A DNA stretch of 64,000 nt from Mixta gaviniae (GCF_002953195.1 NZ_CP026377.1:992001-1056000), one strand, 5' to 3'; counted from the stretch's first letter, positions 26,249 through 36,846 are shown. Numbers and translations are program-made. Notes: generated by a model from the sequence alone, not told the origin.

Positions 26249-27043
26249 ATGTCATATCCGTCGCCACAGGAAACAACTTTCTCGCTCGACCGCGTCAGTT
26301 TTCGCGTGCCGGGGCGCACGCTGCTCCATCCTCTCTCGCTGACTTTTCCCGCAGGCAAAGTCACCGGCCTGATCGGCCATAACGGCTCCGGCAAATCCAC
26401 GCTGCTGAAAATGCTCGGTCGCCATCATGCGGCCAGCGAAGGGCGGGTGCTGCTGAACGATAAGCCGGTAGAACACTGGAGCAGCAAAGCGTTCGCCCGT
26501 CAGGTCGCCTATCTGCCGCAGCAGCTGCCTGCGGCGGAGGGGATGACGGTGCGCGAGCTGGTGGCGGTGGGGCGCTATCCCTGGCACGGCGCGCTGGGAC
26601 GCTACGGCGAAGAGGATCGCGAGCGCGTGGAAGAAGCGATCGCGCTGGTGGGGCTGAAACCGTTCGCGCAGCGGCTGGTGGATAGCCTCTCCGGCGGCGA
26701 ACGCCAGCGCGCATGGCTGGCGATGCTGGTGGCGCAAAACAGCCGCTGCCTGCTGCTGGATGAACCGACCTCGGCGCTGGATATCGCGCATCAGGTCGAT
26801 GTGCTGGCGCTGATCCAGCGTCTCAGCCAGCAGCGCGGCTTAACGGTGATCGCGGTGCTGCACGATATCAATATGGCGGCGCGCTACTGCGATCATCTGG
26901 TCGCGCTACGCGCCGGCGAAGTGATCGCGCAGGGCACGCCCGCCGACATCATGCATGGCGAAGTGCTGGAGCGCATCTATAACATTCCCATGGGCATTCT
27001 GCCGCACCCGCAGGGCGGCGCGCCGGTTAGCTTCGTTTACTGA
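26249..27043 (+). CDS. fhuC: Ferric hydroxamate ABC transporter ATPase FhuC
   Basis: Cytoplasmic ATPase of the hydroxamate-siderophore importer, 264 residues (E. coli 265). The start MSYPSPQ at 26249 is chosen because the longer frame would lie within fhuA and E. coli FhuC has a similar N-terminus. Walker A GHNGSGKST, signature LSGGERQRA, Walker B CLLLDEPTSALD, and switch histidine in AVLHDINMA. It begins 52 bases after fhuA and is followed by fhuD after 15 bases, so it belongs to the Fur-controlled fhuACDB operon. Confidence 0.96.
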   Translation: MSYPSPQETTFSLDRVSFRVPGRTLLHPLSLTFPAGKVTGLIGHNGSGKSTLLKMLGRHHAASEGRVLLNDKPVEHWSSKAFARQVAYLPQQLPAAEGMTVRELVAVGRYPWHGALGRYGEEDRERVEEAIALVGLKPFAQRLVDSLSGGERQRAWLAMLVAQNSRCLLLDEPTSALDIAHQVDVLALIQRLSQQRGLTVIAVLHDINMAARYCDHLVALRAGEVIAQGTPADIMHGEVLERIYNIPMGILPHPQGGAPVSFVY

Positions 27044-27058
27044 TACAAGGATGTGGTT

Positions 27059-27934
27059 ATGCTGCCTGTAACTCGTCGCCGCCTGCTTACCGCGATGGCG
27101 CTCTCTCCGCTGCTCTGGCAGCAAACGCTGCGGGCCGAAACGATCGATGCGCGCCGCATTGTCGCCCTTGAGTGGCTGCCGATTGAACTGATGATGGCGC
27201 TGGGCGTCGTGCCGATGGCGGCGGCCGAACTCTTCAACTACCGCGACTGGGTGGGCGAGCCGCAACTGCCCGCCAGCGTGATCGATGTCGGTCTGCGCAC
27301 CGAGCCGAACCTGGAACTGCTGACGCAGCTTCAACCCTCGCTGATTCTCTACTCCAGCGGTTACGGCCCCTCGCCGGAGGTGTTGTCGCGTATCGCGCCC
27401 AGTCAGGGTTTTGCGTTCAACAGCGGCGACGGCAAACCGCTCAGTTCGGCGCGGCGCTCGCTGATGCAGCTGGCGCAGCGCATCGATAAAGTGCCGCAGG
27501 CGCAGGCGCACCTGGCGATGTTCGACCGCTTTATGGCCGATATGCGCGTGCGGCTGGCGCCCTATGCGGCGCGTCCGCTGCTGCTGATGTCACTGATTGA
27601 CAACCGTCACGCGATCGTCTTTGGCCAGGGCAGCCTGTTTCTTGAGGCGCTGCAGCAGCTTGGCCTGCAGAGCGCATGGCAGGGCGAAACCAACTTCTGG
27701 GGCAGCGCCATTATCGGCATTGAACGCCTGGCGGCGGTGCATAATGCCGAAGCCATCTGCTTTTCCCACGGCGACGATGCGCTGATGGCGCAGATTGGCG
27801 CCACAGAACTCTGGCAGTCGCTGCCCTTTGTGCGGCAGCAGCGCTTCCGCCGCGTGCCGACCGTTTGGTTCTACGGCGCCACCCTGTCGGTCATGGAATT
27901 TTGTCGTACGCTCGATCGCTCGCTGGAGGCATGA
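27059..27934 (+). CDS. fhuD: Ferric hydroxamate periplasmic binding protein FhuD
   Basis: Binds ferrichrome and other hydroxamate siderophores in the periplasm and hands them to FhuB. 291 residues (E. coli 296). The start at 27059 (MLPVTRRRLL) has AAGG 8 bases upstream; a GTG 6 bases earlier is possible. The signal sequence has a twin-arginine pattern (TRRRLLTAMA). Conserved blocks include VIDVGLRTEPNLELL, GYGPSPE, WQGETNFWG (with the siderophore-contacting Trp) and VPTVWFYGATLS. The stop overlaps the fhuB start region. Confidence 0.95.
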   Translation: MLPVTRRRLLTAMALSPLLWQQTLRAETIDARRIVALEWLPIELMMALGVVPMAAAELFNYRDWVGEPQLPASVIDVGLRTEPNLELLTQLQPSLILYSSGYGPSPEVLSRIAPSQGFAFNSGDGKPLSSARRSLMQLAQRIDKVPQAQAHLAMFDRFMADMRVRLAPYAARPLLLMSLIDNRHAIVFGQGSLFLEALQQLGLQSAWQGETNFWGSAIIGIERLAAVHNAEAICFSHGDDALMAQIGATELWQSLPFVRQQRFRRVPTVWFYGATLSVMEFCRTLDRSLEA

Positions 27935-29916
27935 TGCGCAGAAGTTGGACTTTTCCGGCGACGCTGCTCGGCGCGCTGTTCCTGGTTGCGCTGGCGCTAA
28001 GCGGGCTCAATCTTACTCATCATCTGCCGCAGCGTCAGTGGTTGCAGGCGTTATGGCAGCCCGATCGCCATGATATCGATCAGATGGTCTTCCACTTTAG
28101 CCTGCTGCCGCGGCTGGCGATCGCGCTGCTGGCAGGTGCCGGCCTCGGGCTGGTGGGGGTGCTGTTCCAGCAGATCCTGCGCAACCCGCTGGCGGAGCCG
28201 ACGACGCTGGGCGTGGCGAGCGGTGCCCAGCTGGGCCTGACGGTGGTGACGCTGTGGGCGCTGCCGGGCGGCCAGATGACGCAGCAGATCGCGGCGATGA
28301 CGGGGGCGGTGCTGATCGGCCTGCTGGTATTCGGCATCGCCTGGGGTAAGCGGCTGTCGCCGGTCACGCTGATCCTCGCCGGGCTGGTGATGAGCCTCTA
28401 CTGCGGCGCGGTGAACCAGATATTCGCTATTTTCAAACACGATCAGCTGCAGAACCTGTTTCTCTGGAGTACCGGCTCGCTAAGTCAGCAGGACTGGAGC
28501 AACGTTACCTTTTTGCTGCCGCGTCTGCTGGCGGGCTTTGTGCTGGCGCTGCTGCTGCGTCGGCCGCTGACGCTGCTGGGGCTGGATGACGGCGTCGCCA
28601 GAAATCTCGGCATGGCGCTGTCGCTGGTGCGGCTGGCGGCGCTGGGGCTGGCGATTATTCTTAGCGCAATGCTGGTCAATGCGGTCGGCATTATCGCCTT
28701 TATCGCGCTGTTTTCGCCGCTGATGGCGAAGCTGCTCGGCGCGCGGCGTCTGTTCAGCCGCATGCTGCTGGCACCGCTGATTGGCGCGCTGCTGCTCTGG
28801 CTGGCGGACCAGTGCGTGATCTGGCTGGCGGATAACTGGCGCGAGATCTCCACCGGCACCTTAACCGCGCTGACCGGCGCGCCGATCCTGCTCTGGCTGC
28901 TGCCGCGGCTGCGCACCGGTGCGGTGCCGCCGCAGCTTAATCAGGGCGACAGCGTACCGGCGGAGCGGCAGCATGTGCTGCTTTGGCTGCTGGCGGCGCT
29001 GGGCGTGCTGCTGCTGCTGGCGACCATGGCGCTTTCGCTGGGGCGCGACGCGCAGGGCTGGCAGTGGGCCAGCGGCGAGCTGTGGCATCAGCTGCAGCCG
29101 TGGCGCGCGCCGCGCATGGCGGCGGCGCTGGCGGCAGGCGTGATGCTCGGCGTGGCGGGCAGCGTGATCCAGCGACTGACCGGTAATCCGATGGCCAGCC
29201 CGGAAGTGCTGGGCATCAGCTCCGGCGCAGCGTGCGGCGTGGTGTTAATGCTGTTTCTGGTCCCGGGCGATGCCTTTGGCTGGCTGCTGCCGGCGGGCAG
29301 CCTCGGCGCGGCGGTGACGCTGCTGCTGATCATGATGGTGGCCGGACGCGGCGGCTTCTCGCCTGAGCGTATGTTGCTGGCGGGGATGGCGTTCAGCACC
29401 GCGTTCACCACCCTGTTGGCGATGCTGCTGGCCAGCGGCGATCCGCGCATGGCGCAGCTGCTGACCTGGATCTCGGGCTCTACCTACGGCGTCGATGCGC
29501 CGCAGGCGCTGCGTACCGCGCTGGTGGCGGTGGTCTTGGTTTGCATCGCGCCTTTCGCCAGCCGCTGGCTGACTATCCTGCCGCTCGGCAGCGCCACCGC
29601 GCGCGCTGTCGGCATGGCGCTGACGCCGGTGCGGCTTTCCCTGCTGCTGCTGGCGGCCGCCCTGACCGCTGCGGCGACGCTGACTATCGGTCCGCTGAGC
29701 TTTGTCGGCCTGATGGCGCCGCATATGGCACGCATGCTGGGCTTCCGGCGCGCGCTGCCGCAGCTGGCGGTCGCCGCGCTGCTCGGTGGGGGATTGATGC
29801 TGGTTGCTGACTGGTGCGGCAGAATGGCGGCGTTTCCGAACCAGATCCCGGCGGGACTGCTGGCGACCTTTATCGGCGCGCCTTATTTTGTCTGGCTGCT
29901 GCGGAAAGCGACATAA
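27934..29916 (+). CDS. fhuB: Ferric hydroxamate permease FhuB
   Basis: Inner-membrane permease of the FecCD family made of two fused homologous halves, about 20 membrane helices, 660 residues, exactly the E. coli length when started at the second of two tandem ATGs (27934); GGAGG lies 4 bases upstream. The first ATG (27931) would give one more residue and is too close to the Shine-Dalgarno. Both halves show the family motifs (RNPLAEPTTLGVASGAQLG; GNPMASPEVLGISSGAACG) and the FhuC contact loops (GVARNLG; RAVGMAL). The start overlaps the fhuD stop by one base. Last gene of the operon. Confidence 0.96.
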   Translation: MRRSWTFPATLLGALFLVALALSGLNLTHHLPQRQWLQALWQPDRHDIDQMVFHFSLLPRLAIALLAGAGLGLVGVLFQQILRNPLAEPTTLGVASGAQLGLTVVTLWALPGGQMTQQIAAMTGAVLIGLLVFGIAWGKRLSPVTLILAGLVMSLYCGAVNQIFAIFKHDQLQNLFLWSTGSLSQQDWSNVTFLLPRLLAGFVLALLLRRPLTLLGLDDGVARNLGMALSLVRLAALGLAIILSAMLVNAVGIIAFIALFSPLMAKLLGARRLFSRMLLAPLIGALLLWLADQCVIWLADNWREISTGTLTALTGAPILLWLLPRLRTGAVPPQLNQGDSVPAERQHVLLWLLAALGVLLLLATMALSLGRDAQGWQWASGELWHQLQPWRAPRMAAALAAGVMLGVAGSVIQRLTGNPMASPEVLGISSGAACGVVLMLFLVPGDAFGWLLPAGSLGAAVTLLLIMMVAGRGGFSPERMLLAGMAFSTAFTTLLAMLLASGDPRMAQLLTWISGSTYGVDAPQALRTALVAVVLVCIAPFASRWLTILPLGSATARAVGMALTPVRLSLLLLAAALTAAATLTIGPLSFVGLMAPHMARMLGFRRALPQLAVAALLGGGLMLVADWCGRMAAFPNQIPAGLLATFIGAPYFVWLLRKAT

Positions 29917-29939
29917 AAAAGCGGGCGCGCTCGCCCGCT
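29915..29939 (-). terminator. terminator after hemL (minus strand)
   Basis: AGCGGGCG (29920-29927) pairs with CGCCCGCT (29932-29939) over CGCT. The A-run at 29915-29920 becomes a T-tract when read on the minus strand, so it ends transcripts from hemL. It lies only 4 bases after the fhuB stop. Confidence 0.8.
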
Positions 29940-29958
29940 GCATGACAGATGATTTGAA

Positions 29959-29981
29959 GGGCGCCGGACGGCGCCCTTTTT
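29959..29981 (+). terminator. terminator after fhuB (plus strand)
   Basis: GGGCGCC (29959-29965) pairs with GGCGCCC (29970-29976) over GGAC, then TTTTT. It ends the fhu operon just before the hemL stop codon. Confidence 0.88.
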
Positions 29982-29991
29982 GTTGCGAGGA

Positions 29992-31272
29992 TCAGAGGCG
30001 TGAGAAGCTGCGACGCGCGGCGTCAACGGTGCGCTGAATGTCTGCTGCGCTGTGCGCCAGTGACATAAAGCCCGCTTCAAACGCCGACGGCGCCAGATAG
30101 ACGCCTTCTTCCAGCATCAGATGGAAGAAGCGCTTAAAGCGCTCAGTATCGCAGCGCGTTACATCGTCATAGCAGGTCACGTCGGCGGCATCGGTAAAGA
30201 ACAGGCCGAACATGCCGCCAACGTGGTTCACCACCAGCGGAATATTTTCCGCCTGCGCCGCTTCGCGCAGCCCCTGCGCCAGCTGCGTGGTTAACCCGTT
30301 CAGGGTGGCATGCGTGCCGGGCTGAGCGATCTCGGTCAGGCAGGCGTAGCCCGCGGCCATGGCGATCGGGTTGCCGGAGAGAGTGCCCGCCTGATAAACC
30401 GGGCCGGTCGGCGCCAGCGCTTCCATTACGTCGCGGCGTCCGCCGAAGGCGCCCACCGGCATGCCGCCGCCGATGATTTTACCGAGGCAGGTAAGATCCG
30501 GCGTCACGCCGTAGTACGCCTGCGCGCCGCCCAGCGCCACGCGGAAGCCGGTCATCACTTCATCAATGATCAGCAGCGCGCCGAACTCATCACACAGCGC
30601 GCGCAGGCCCGGCAGGAAATCGGGCTGCGGTGGAATGCAGTTCATATTGCCCGCCACCGGCTCGACGATAATGCAGGCGATCTCGTGCGGATACTGCTCA
30701 AAAGCGGCGCGGACTGAATCGAGATCGTTATAGGTGCAGGTAAGGGTATGTTTGGCGAAGTCCGCCGGCACGCCCGGCGAGTTCGGCTGGCCGAGGGTCA
30801 GCGCGCCGGATCCCGCTTTAACCAGCAGACAGTCGGCGTGGCCGTGATAACAGCCTTCGAACTTCACGATCTTGTCGCGCTGGGTGAAGCCACGCGCCAG
30901 GCGAATGGCGCTCATGGTCGCTTCGGTGCCGGAGTTCACCATGCGCACCATCTCCATTGACGGCACCAGCTCGCACACCAGCTCCGCCATTTTCACTTCC
31001 ATTTCGGTCGGCGCGCCGAAGCTCAGGCCGCGTTCCGCCGCTTCGATCACCGCATTGCGGATCGCCGGATGGTTGTGGCCCAGCACCATCGGTCCCCAGG
31101 AACCGACGTAGTCGATATAGGCTTTGCCGTCAGCATCGTACAGCCAGGCGCCGTCGGCGCGCTCAATAAACAAGGGGACGCCGCCGACGCCGGTAAAGGC
31201 GCGCACCGGCGAGTTAACGCCGCCGGGAATGGAACGCTGCGCCTGGTGATACAGGTTTTCGGACTTACTCAT
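29992..31272 (-). CDS. hemL: Glutamate-1-semialdehyde 2,1-aminomutase
   Basis: PLP enzyme that converts glutamate-1-semialdehyde to 5-aminolevulinate, the C5-pathway entry to heme. 426 residues, as in E. coli. The PLP lysine is in [19 protein letters not shown] (about K265); the aspartate in [12 protein letters not shown], and the [14 protein letters not shown] phosphate-binding block are present. Start MSKSENLY matches E. coli. It is convergent with fhuB and divergent from clcA. Confidence 0.97.
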   Translation of the reverse strand: MSKSENLYHQAQRSIPGGVNSPVRAFTGVGGVPLFIERADGAWLYDADGKAYIDYVGSWGPMVLGHNHPAIRNAVIEAAERGLSFGAPTEMEVKMAELVCELVPSMEMVRMVNSGTEATMSAIRLARGFTQRDKIVKFEGCYHGHADCLLVKAGSGALTLGQPNSPGVPADFAKHTLTCTYNDLDSVRAAFEQYPHEIACIIVEPVAGNMNCIPPQPDFLPGLRALCDEFGALLIIDEVMTGFRVALGGAQAYYGVTPDLTCLGKIIGGGMPVGAFGGRRDVMEALAPTGPVYQAGTLSGNPIAMAAGYACLTEIAQPGTHATLNGLTTQLAQGLREAAQAENIPLVVNHVGGMFGLFFTDAADVTCYDDVTRCDTERFKRFFHLMLEEGVYLAPSAFEAGFMSLAHSAADIQRTVDAARRSFSRL

Positions 31273-31431
31273 GAATCGGCTCCTGAATGAGAAAAACCCG
31301 TCTATTCTACGGGAACTGATACGCGCGTTGAAAGGCGCACGCTAAGATTGTTGTTCATGACGGCAGTTTTTGCCCAGGCGCGCGGCGCGGCGTATCATAC
31401 CGGCCTTCATTCACTTTCCGATGCGAGCGTA

Positions 31432-32850
31432 ATGAACGAAACCCCAACTTCCACCGAGCAGCTGCATGTGGTTCCTCTGCGGCGTACCGATTTTCTGCGC
31501 CTGCTGCTGCGCCGTGATAAAACCCCGGTCGCCATTTTAATTGTCGCCGGCATTGTCGGCACCCTGGCGGGCCTGGTGGGCGTCGCCTTTGAAAAAGCGG
31601 TGAATGCGGTACAGGCCTGGCGGCTGAGCGTGGTGGCCACTACCGGCGATCATCTGTGGCTGGCCTTTCCGCTGGCCTTTATATTGTCCGCCGCGCTGGC
31701 GGCCTTCGGCTACTGGCTGGTGCGCCGCTTTGCGCCGGAAGCGGGCGGCTCCGGCATTCCGGAAATTGAAGGCGCGCTGGAGGAGTTGCGGCCGGTGCGC
31801 TGGTGGCGCGTCCTGCCGGTGAAATTTTTCGGCGGCATGGGCACGCTGGGCGCGGGAATGGTATTGGGCAGGGAAGGGCCGACTGTGCAGCTGGGCGGCA
31901 ACGTTGGACGCATGGTGCTGGATCTGTTCCGCATGCGCAGCGCCGAGGCGCGCCACTCGCTACTGGCGACCGGCGCCGCCGCCGGGCTTTCGGCCGCCTT
32001 CAACGCGCCGCTGGCGGGCATCCTGTTTATTATTGAAGAGATGCGCCTGCAGTTTCGCTATAGCCTGATTTCGATTAAGGCGGTGTTTATCGGCGTGATC
32101 ATGTCGAGCATCGTTTTTCGCTATTTCAATGGCGAACAGGCGGTGATCGCCGTCGGCAGGCTCTCCAGCGCGCCGATCAATACGCTGTGGCTCTATCTGG
32201 TGTTGGGGATGCTGTTCGGCATCGTCGGCGTACTGTTTAATGCGCTGATTTTTCGCACGCAGGATCTTTTCCAGCGGCTGCATGGCGGCGTGATGAAAAA
32301 GGCGCTGGCGATCGGCGCGCTGTTGGGTGGAGTGTGCGGCATCCTTGCAGTGATCGAGCCGGAGGCGGCCGGCGGCGGCTTTAGCCTGATCCCCATCGCG
32401 GCGGCGGGGCACTATAGCGTGGGGATGCTGTTGTTTATCTTTATCGCGCGGGTGATCACCACGCTGCTCTGCTTCGGCTCCGGCGCGCCGGGTGGCATTT
32501 TCGCGCCGATGCTGGCGCTCGGCACGCTGCTCGGCACCGCCTTCGGCATGGCGTGCGCTACGCTGCTGCCGGCGCTGACGCTCGATCCTGGCACCTTCGC
32601 CATCGCCGGAATGGGGGCGCTGTTCGCCGCCTCGGTGCGCGCGCCGCTGACCGGCATCGTGCTGGTGCTGGAGATGACCGATAATTATCAGCTGATTCTG
32701 CCGATGATCATTACCTGTCTCGGCGCCACGCTGGTAGCGCAGTTTCTCGGCGGCAAGCCGCTTTACTCCTCACTGCTGGCGCGCACGCTGGCGAAACAGC
32801 AGGCGCAGCAGGAAGCGGAAAAGGCACAGAGTGCGAGGGCCAATGCTTGA
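31432..32850 (+). CDS. clcA: H+/Cl- exchange transporter ClcA
   Basis: CLC-family 2 Cl-/1 H+ antiporter in the inner membrane, involved in extreme acid resistance. 472 residues from [10 protein letters not shown] at 31432 (E. coli 473); an upstream in-frame ATG (31348) would add 28 unrelated residues. The functional residues keep E. coli numbering: S107 in GSGIP, gating glutamate E148 in GREGP, internal proton glutamate E203 in IIEEM, and the [14 protein letters not shown] selectivity block. It is divergent from hemL and followed by erpA, as in E. coli. Confidence 0.96.
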   Translation: MNETPTSTEQLHVVPLRRTDFLRLLLRRDKTPVAILIVAGIVGTLAGLVGVAFEKAVNAVQAWRLSVVATTGDHLWLAFPLAFILSAALAAFGYWLVRRFAPEAGGSGIPEIEGALEELRPVRWWRVLPVKFFGGMGTLGAGMVLGREGPTVQLGGNVGRMVLDLFRMRSAEARHSLLATGAAAGLSAAFNAPLAGILFIIEEMRLQFRYSLISIKAVFIGVIMSSIVFRYFNGEQAVIAVGRLSSAPINTLWLYLVLGMLFGIVGVLFNALIFRTQDLFQRLHGGVMKKALAIGALLGGVCGILAVIEPEAAGGGFSLIPIAAAGHYSVGMLLFIFIARVITTLLCFGSGAPGGIFAPMLALGTLLGTAFGMACATLLPALTLDPGTFAIAGMGALFAASVRAPLTGIVLVLEMTDNYQLILPMIITCLGATLVAQFLGGKPLYSSLLARTLAKQQAQQEAEKAQSARANA

Positions 32851-32938
32851 TTGCTGTACCAGGCTATTAGATAATATTGACAAGCACGGCCATTTCTGGC
32901 CTGACAGGTTGCGACCTGATTAACTGCGGAGCGTTTCA

Positions 32939-33286
32939 ATGAGTGATGAAGTAGCAGCACTGCCGCTGCAGTTTACCGATGCGGCAGCCAGCAAGGTTAA
33001 AACCCTGATCGCCGACGAAGAGAATCCCGATCTGAAACTGCGCGTCTATATCACCGGCGGCGGCTGCAGCGGTTTCCAGTACGGCTTCACCTTCGACGAT
33101 AAGATCAACGACGGCGATATGACCATTGAGAAATCCGGCGTATCGCTGGTGGTCGATCCGATGAGCCTGCAGTATTTGGTGGGCGGTTCGGTGGATTATA
33201 CCGAGGGTCTGGAAGGTTCTCGTTTTATCGTAACCAACCCCAATGCGAAAACCACCTGCGGCTGCGGTTCGTCGTTCAGCATCTGA
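32939..33286 (+). CDS. erpA: Iron-sulfur cluster insertion protein ErpA
   Basis: A-type Fe-S carrier that delivers clusters to targets such as IspG and IspH; essential for aerobic growth of E. coli. 115 residues. The three ligand cysteines are C43 (GGCSGFQYG), C107 and C109 ([10 protein letters not shown]). GGAGCG lies a few bases before the ATG. It follows clcA after 88 bases and has a strong terminator after it. The E. coli neighbour yadS is missing. Confidence 0.97.
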   Translation: MSDEVAALPLQFTDAAASKVKTLIADEENPDLKLRVYITGGGCSGFQYGFTFDDKINDGDMTIEKSGVSLVVDPMSLQYLVGGSVDYTEGLEGSRFIVTNPNAKTTCGCGSSFSI

Positions 33287-33293
33287 TAAGAAA

Positions 33294-33330
33294 ATGGGCT
33301 TTACCTGTTGGGTAAAGCCCATCTGTTTTT
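33294..33330. terminator. terminator after erpA
   Basis: A 12-bp perfect stem, ATGGGCTTTACC (33294-33305) and GGTAAAGCCCAT (33311-33322), followed by CTGTTTTTT on the plus strand. The A-rich left flank makes some minus-strand activity possible for the convergent small gene. Confidence 0.92.
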
Positions 33331-33338
33331 TGCCGCCG

Positions 33339-33593
33339 TTACCATTCTACGGTAATCAGGCGCGTCTCCTGTTTGATCTTCGCCTCCTTTTCCAGCGTGC
33401 TTAATGTGACTTTCGGTTGAGCGGCAGGCTGCTGCCCGCAGCGTATTGTCGGCTGGCCGCGCACGGTCGCGTGCTGGCCATCTACCTGGCACTGTGTATA
33501 AATCGTCAGCCTGACGTCTATGCTGCCGGAGAGGGTCGCCGCGCAGGCGCCGCCCGTTGCTAATAGCCCGCAGGCAAAAAGCAGAGCTTTCAT
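33339..33593 (-). CDS. small secreted protein, function unknown
   Basis: 84-residue frame with a clear signal peptide (MKALLFACGLLATGGACA before ATL), AAAGC/GAAA-type purine stretch and ACCACC upstream. The mature part starts with a beta-rich GSIDVRLTIYTQCQVDG and has a second Cys in IRCGQQ; the two could pair. The pattern of a Cys in the first strand after a small hydrophobic start recalls the N-terminal part of chaperone-usher or spore-coat-U type subunits, but the protein is far too short for a full subunit. No chaperone or usher gene is nearby. It stands where E. coli has yadS and is transcribed toward erpA. I do not recognise a named family. Confidence 0.6.
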   Translation of the reverse strand: MKALLFACGLLATGGACAATLSGSIDVRLTIYTQCQVDGQHATVRGQPTIRCGQQPAAQPKVTLSTLEKEAKIKQETRLITVEW

Positions 33594-33693
33594 GGTGGTT
33601 TCCCGGTGTAAAAGCGCTTAGCACGCCTGAAGCCGGCGGCGATTATTATTTTGCCGCTCGGTAATATTGCTATCGGTAAAAAGGGAGAAATCT

Positions 33694-34494
33694 TTAGTTA
33701 GCTGGCGTCGTTTGCAGCGTCTGACAGAGCTTTTCCGCCGCCAGAATGCTGCGCGGGCCAGAGCGGCTTAGCCAGTCTTCCGGCAGGGCGATCACCCGGG
33801 CGGCAAGCTGCGGCTGCCAGAAGCGGGCGGTGCGGGCGGCAGCGTCGCGATCGCCGGGCACGATGATCAGATCGGGATGGCGCGTCAGCACCTGCTCACG
33901 GCTTACCTGCGGCCAGGGCACGGCGCTATCGGCGAAGATGTTTTCGCCGCCGCACAGCGCGACCAGCTGGTTTTGCAGCGTATTGCGCGCGGCAGTAAAC
34001 AGCGGCTGCTGGCCAAACTGGAGAAAGACGCGCTGACGCGGCAGGCCGGCATAACGCTGGCGCAGCGCCGTGAAGCGCGCCGCCAGCCGATCGGCGGCGG
34101 CCTGCGCCTGCTGCGGCTGCGGGCTCCATGGGGCGAGCTGACGCAATGCGTCGGGAATGTCATCAATGGTCGCAGGATCAAGCCACATCACCCGCACGCC
34201 CAGCGCGCGTAGCTGATCAATCTGGCGTTGCGGCGTGCCGCCGCGCCAGGCCAGCACCAGATCCGGCTTTAGCGCCAGAATGCGCTCCAGCTTGACGCCC
34301 TGCCAGTTGGCCACCTGCTCAAGCTGTTTCGCCTGCGGCGGATAATCGGACCAGGCGCTGACTGCCACCGGCGTAATGCCGGCGGCAAAGGCGAGTTCGG
34401 TAAGGTGCGGCGCCAGGGTGATGACGCGCGGCGCGGCGGCAACAACGGCCGCGAACAGCCAGAGCGCCAGCAGCGCCAGCAGCCGTTTAGCCAC
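33694..34494 (-). CDS. btuF: Vitamin B12 periplasmic binding protein BtuF
   Basis: Captures cobalamin in the periplasm for BtuCD. 266 residues (E. coli 266). Signal peptide about 1-20 ([20 protein letters not shown]). Conserved marks: [27 protein letters not shown], the helix [17 protein letters not shown], and the C-terminal lobe [14 protein letters not shown]. The start overlaps the mtnN end by 8 bases, as in E. coli, implying coupling. It is second in a mtnN-btuF pair. Confidence 0.95.
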   Translation of the reverse strand: MAKRLLALLALWLFAAVVAAAPRVITLAPHLTELAFAAGITPVAVSAWSDYPPQAKQLEQVANWQGVKLERILALKPDLVLAWRGGTPQRQIDQLRALGVRVMWLDPATIDDIPDALRQLAPWSPQPQQAQAAADRLAARFTALRQRYAGLPRQRVFLQFGQQPLFTAARNTLQNQLVALCGGENIFADSAVPWPQVSREQVLTRHPDLIIVPGDRDAAARTARFWQPQLAARVIALPEDWLSRSGPRSILAAEKLCQTLQTTPAN

Positions 34495-35185
34495 GCGCCA
34501 GCTCGCCCAGCAGCGTCTCCACCAGCAGGGAGGACTGCTTCGCCGCCACGCTGAGGAACTCTTCGAAGCTCAGGTGTGATTCCTGATCCGCCACGTCGGA
34601 AATGGCACGGATCACCACGAACGGCGTGGCGAACTGATGACATACGTGGCCGATAGCCGTCGCTTCCATCTCTACTGCAATCGCCTGCGGGAAGGTGGCG
34701 CGAATGCGCGCCAGCGGCTCTGCGCCGTTGATAAAGGCATCGCCGCTCACTACCAGGCCGCGCACCGCATGCAGGTTCAGCTGCGCGATGCAGTTTTCCG
34801 CCGCGGCGATAAGCCTGGCGTCGGCCGGAAAAGCGGCCGGACAGCCCGCCATCTGGCCCGGCTCGTAGCCGAACGCGGTGACGTCGGCGTCGTGATAGCG
34901 CACTTCGTCCGACACCACGATATCGCCAACCTTCAGCGAAGAGGCGAGGCCGCCCGCCGATCCGGTATTGATCACCACGTCCGGACGGCAGCGCTCCAGC
35001 AGCAGCGCGGTACCCATCGCTGCGGAAACTTTGCCGATGCCCGATTTCAACAGCGCGACCTCGACGCCGTTCAGGGTGCCGGTATAAATATCGCAGCCGG
35101 CGATGGAAAGAGTTTCACGGTTTTCGATTTTATCGCGCAGCAGGGTAACTTCCTGCTCCATCGCGCCAATAATGCCTGCTTTCAT
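34487..35185 (-). CDS. mtnN: 5'-methylthioadenosine/S-adenosylhomocysteine nucleosidase
   Basis: Cleaves adenine from MTA and SAH, feeding methionine salvage, relieving SAM by-product inhibition and providing the AI-2 precursor. 232 residues, as E. coli MtnN (Pfs). Catalytic glutamates: E12 in GAMEQEV and E174/E175 region in VEMEATAIG; the general acid D197 in RAISDVAD. Divergent from dgt, with about 100 bases between. Confidence 0.97.
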   Translation of the reverse strand: MKAGIIGAMEQEVTLLRDKIENRETLSIAGCDIYTGTLNGVEVALLKSGIGKVSAAMGTALLLERCRPDVVINTGSAGGLASSLKVGDIVVSDEVRYHDADVTAFGYEPGQMAGCPAAFPADARLIAAAENCIAQLNLHAVRGLVVSGDAFINGAEPLARIRATFPQAIAVEMEATAIGHVCHQFATPFVVIRAISDVADQESHLSFEEFLSVAAKQSSLLVETLLGELARG

Positions 35186-35289
35186 AGAGTTGCTCGCCTG
35201 TAATTAAGGTGGAATTCAGCGTTTGAAGTGTTGCATAGTCTACCACATGCCCGCGGGGAGATGTTTTCATGCAGAAACAAGGGGAATCG

Positions 35290-36780
35290 ATGGAGAAGAT
35301 TAATTTCCGGCAGCGCATCAGCTTTCAACGCCCGTGGAACAGCCGGGAAGCGCCGCAGGGCGAGTACGCGATTACGCGCCATTTTGAAAGCGATCGCGGA
35401 CGCATTATCAATTCCGCCGCCATTCGCCGGCTGCAGCAGAAGACGCAGGTGTTTCCGCTGGAGCGCAACGCCGCGGTACGCTCGCGCCTGACCCATTCGC
35501 TGGAGGTACAGCAGACCGGCCGCTATATCGCCAAAGAGATCCTCGAAACGCTGAAAACGCGCGGCGGGCTGGAGCAGTATGGCCTGCAGGAGCTGGCGGG
35601 CGCCTTTGAAAGCCTGGTCGAGATGGCCTGCCTGCTGCATGACGTCGGCAATCCGCCGTTCGGCCACTTCGGCGAGGCGGCCATCAATGACTGGTTTGAC
35701 GCCAACCTGCCGGCGGAGCTGGTGGATCCGCTGATCGCCGGCGTCGAAGGGGAGGAGCAGCGCGACGCCTTTAGCCAGCTGAATGCGATGATCCGCCAGG
35801 ATCTCTGCCATTTCGAGGGCAATGCGCAGGCGATCCGCCTGGTGCATACGCTGCTGCAGCTGAACCTGACCTACAGCCAGGTCGCCTGCATCCTGAAATA
35901 TACCGCGCCCGCCTGGTGGCAGGGCGAGAAGCCTGCGCAGTTCACTACCCTGATGAAAAAGCCGGGTTTTTATCTCTCCGAACGCCACTATATCGCCGAG
36001 CTGCGCGCTGCTACTCAACTGCAAGAGCATCACCGCTTTCCGCTCACCTGGATTATGGAGGCGGCGGACGATATCTCCTACTGTATCGCCGACCTCGACG
36101 ATGCCGTTGAGAAGGCGATTTTTAACGTCGATACGCTTTATGGCTATCTGGAAAAACAGTGGGGGCCGGTGCGTCCCGGCGACGCCTTCAGCCGCACCAT
36201 CGGCTACGCCTGGCGGGAGGCCAACGGCAAAAAGATACGCGGCCGCAGCGACCAGTTTTTTATGTCGCTGCGCGTCAGCGTGCAGAATGTGCTGGTCAGC
36301 CATGCGGTTAACCGCTTTGTAAATAATCTCGAGGCAATATTTAACGGCGACTTCAATCATGCGCTGCTGGAGGATGAGGGCGAAGAGGGGCGTCTGCTGG
36401 CCTTATTTAAAACCGTCGCCCGCCGCCACGTATTTAATCACTCGGAAGTTGAGCAGCTGGAATTACAGGGCTATCGTGTGATAAAAGGTTTGCTGGATAT
36501 TTATCAGCCGCTGTTAGCGCTTAATTACGAAGCTTTCACCACGCTGATGACGGACGATTTCCTCGCCGGACATCCTATTGAAACCCGACTGTTTCATAAG
36601 CTCTCCGGCAAGCACCGGCGCGCCTACCAGCAGCATATGCGTACGGTTAAGATTGAACATAAATATCAACGGCTGTTGTGGGAGCGTTATTACCGCGCGC
36701 GTCTGATTCAGGATTATATTAGTGGAATGACCGACCTGTACGCCTGGGATGAATACCGGCGCTTAATGGCGGTTGAATAG
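35290..36780 (+). CDS. dgt: Deoxyguanosinetriphosphate triphosphohydrolase
   Basis: HD-domain dGTPase releasing triphosphate from dGTP; 496 residues from [10 protein letters not shown] at 35290 (E. coli 505 from MAQIDFRKKI), with AGGGGA upstream. An ATG at 35269 with its own GGGGAG is an alternative giving 503 residues. Metal-binding HD motif in [13 protein letters not shown], and the earlier histidine in [10 protein letters not shown]. The segment after [10 protein letters not shown] is shorter than in E. coli. The end [15 protein letters not shown] is conserved. As in E. coli, it is divergent from mtnN and precedes degP. Confidence 0.94.
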   Translation: MEKINFRQRISFQRPWNSREAPQGEYAITRHFESDRGRIINSAAIRRLQQKTQVFPLERNAAVRSRLTHSLEVQQTGRYIAKEILETLKTRGGLEQYGLQELAGAFESLVEMACLLHDVGNPPFGHFGEAAINDWFDANLPAELVDPLIAGVEGEEQRDAFSQLNAMIRQDLCHFEGNAQAIRLVHTLLQLNLTYSQVACILKYTAPAWWQGEKPAQFTTLMKKPGFYLSERHYIAELRAATQLQEHHRFPLTWIMEAADDISYCIADLDDAVEKAIFNVDTLYGYLEKQWGPVRPGDAFSRTIGYAWREANGKKIRGRSDQFFMSLRVSVQNVLVSHAVNRFVNNLEAIFNGDFNHALLEDEGEEGRLLALFKTVARRHVFNHSEVEQLELQGYRVIKGLLDIYQPLLALNYEAFTTLMTDDFLAGHPIETRLFHKLSGKHRRAYQQHMRTVKIEHKYQRLLWERYYRARLIQDYISGMTDLYAWDEYRRLMAVE

Positions 36781-36846
36781 TGAAGTAATAAAAGGAGTTT
36801 TGTAAAGATGCAGAATATTTTTTTACTTTTGCCAAAAAGTTACTGA

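Noticed and set aside
35182-36360. Minus-strand open frame (392 codons) opposite dgt
   Set aside because: Lies across dgt and the mtnN-dgt promoter region; no family features.
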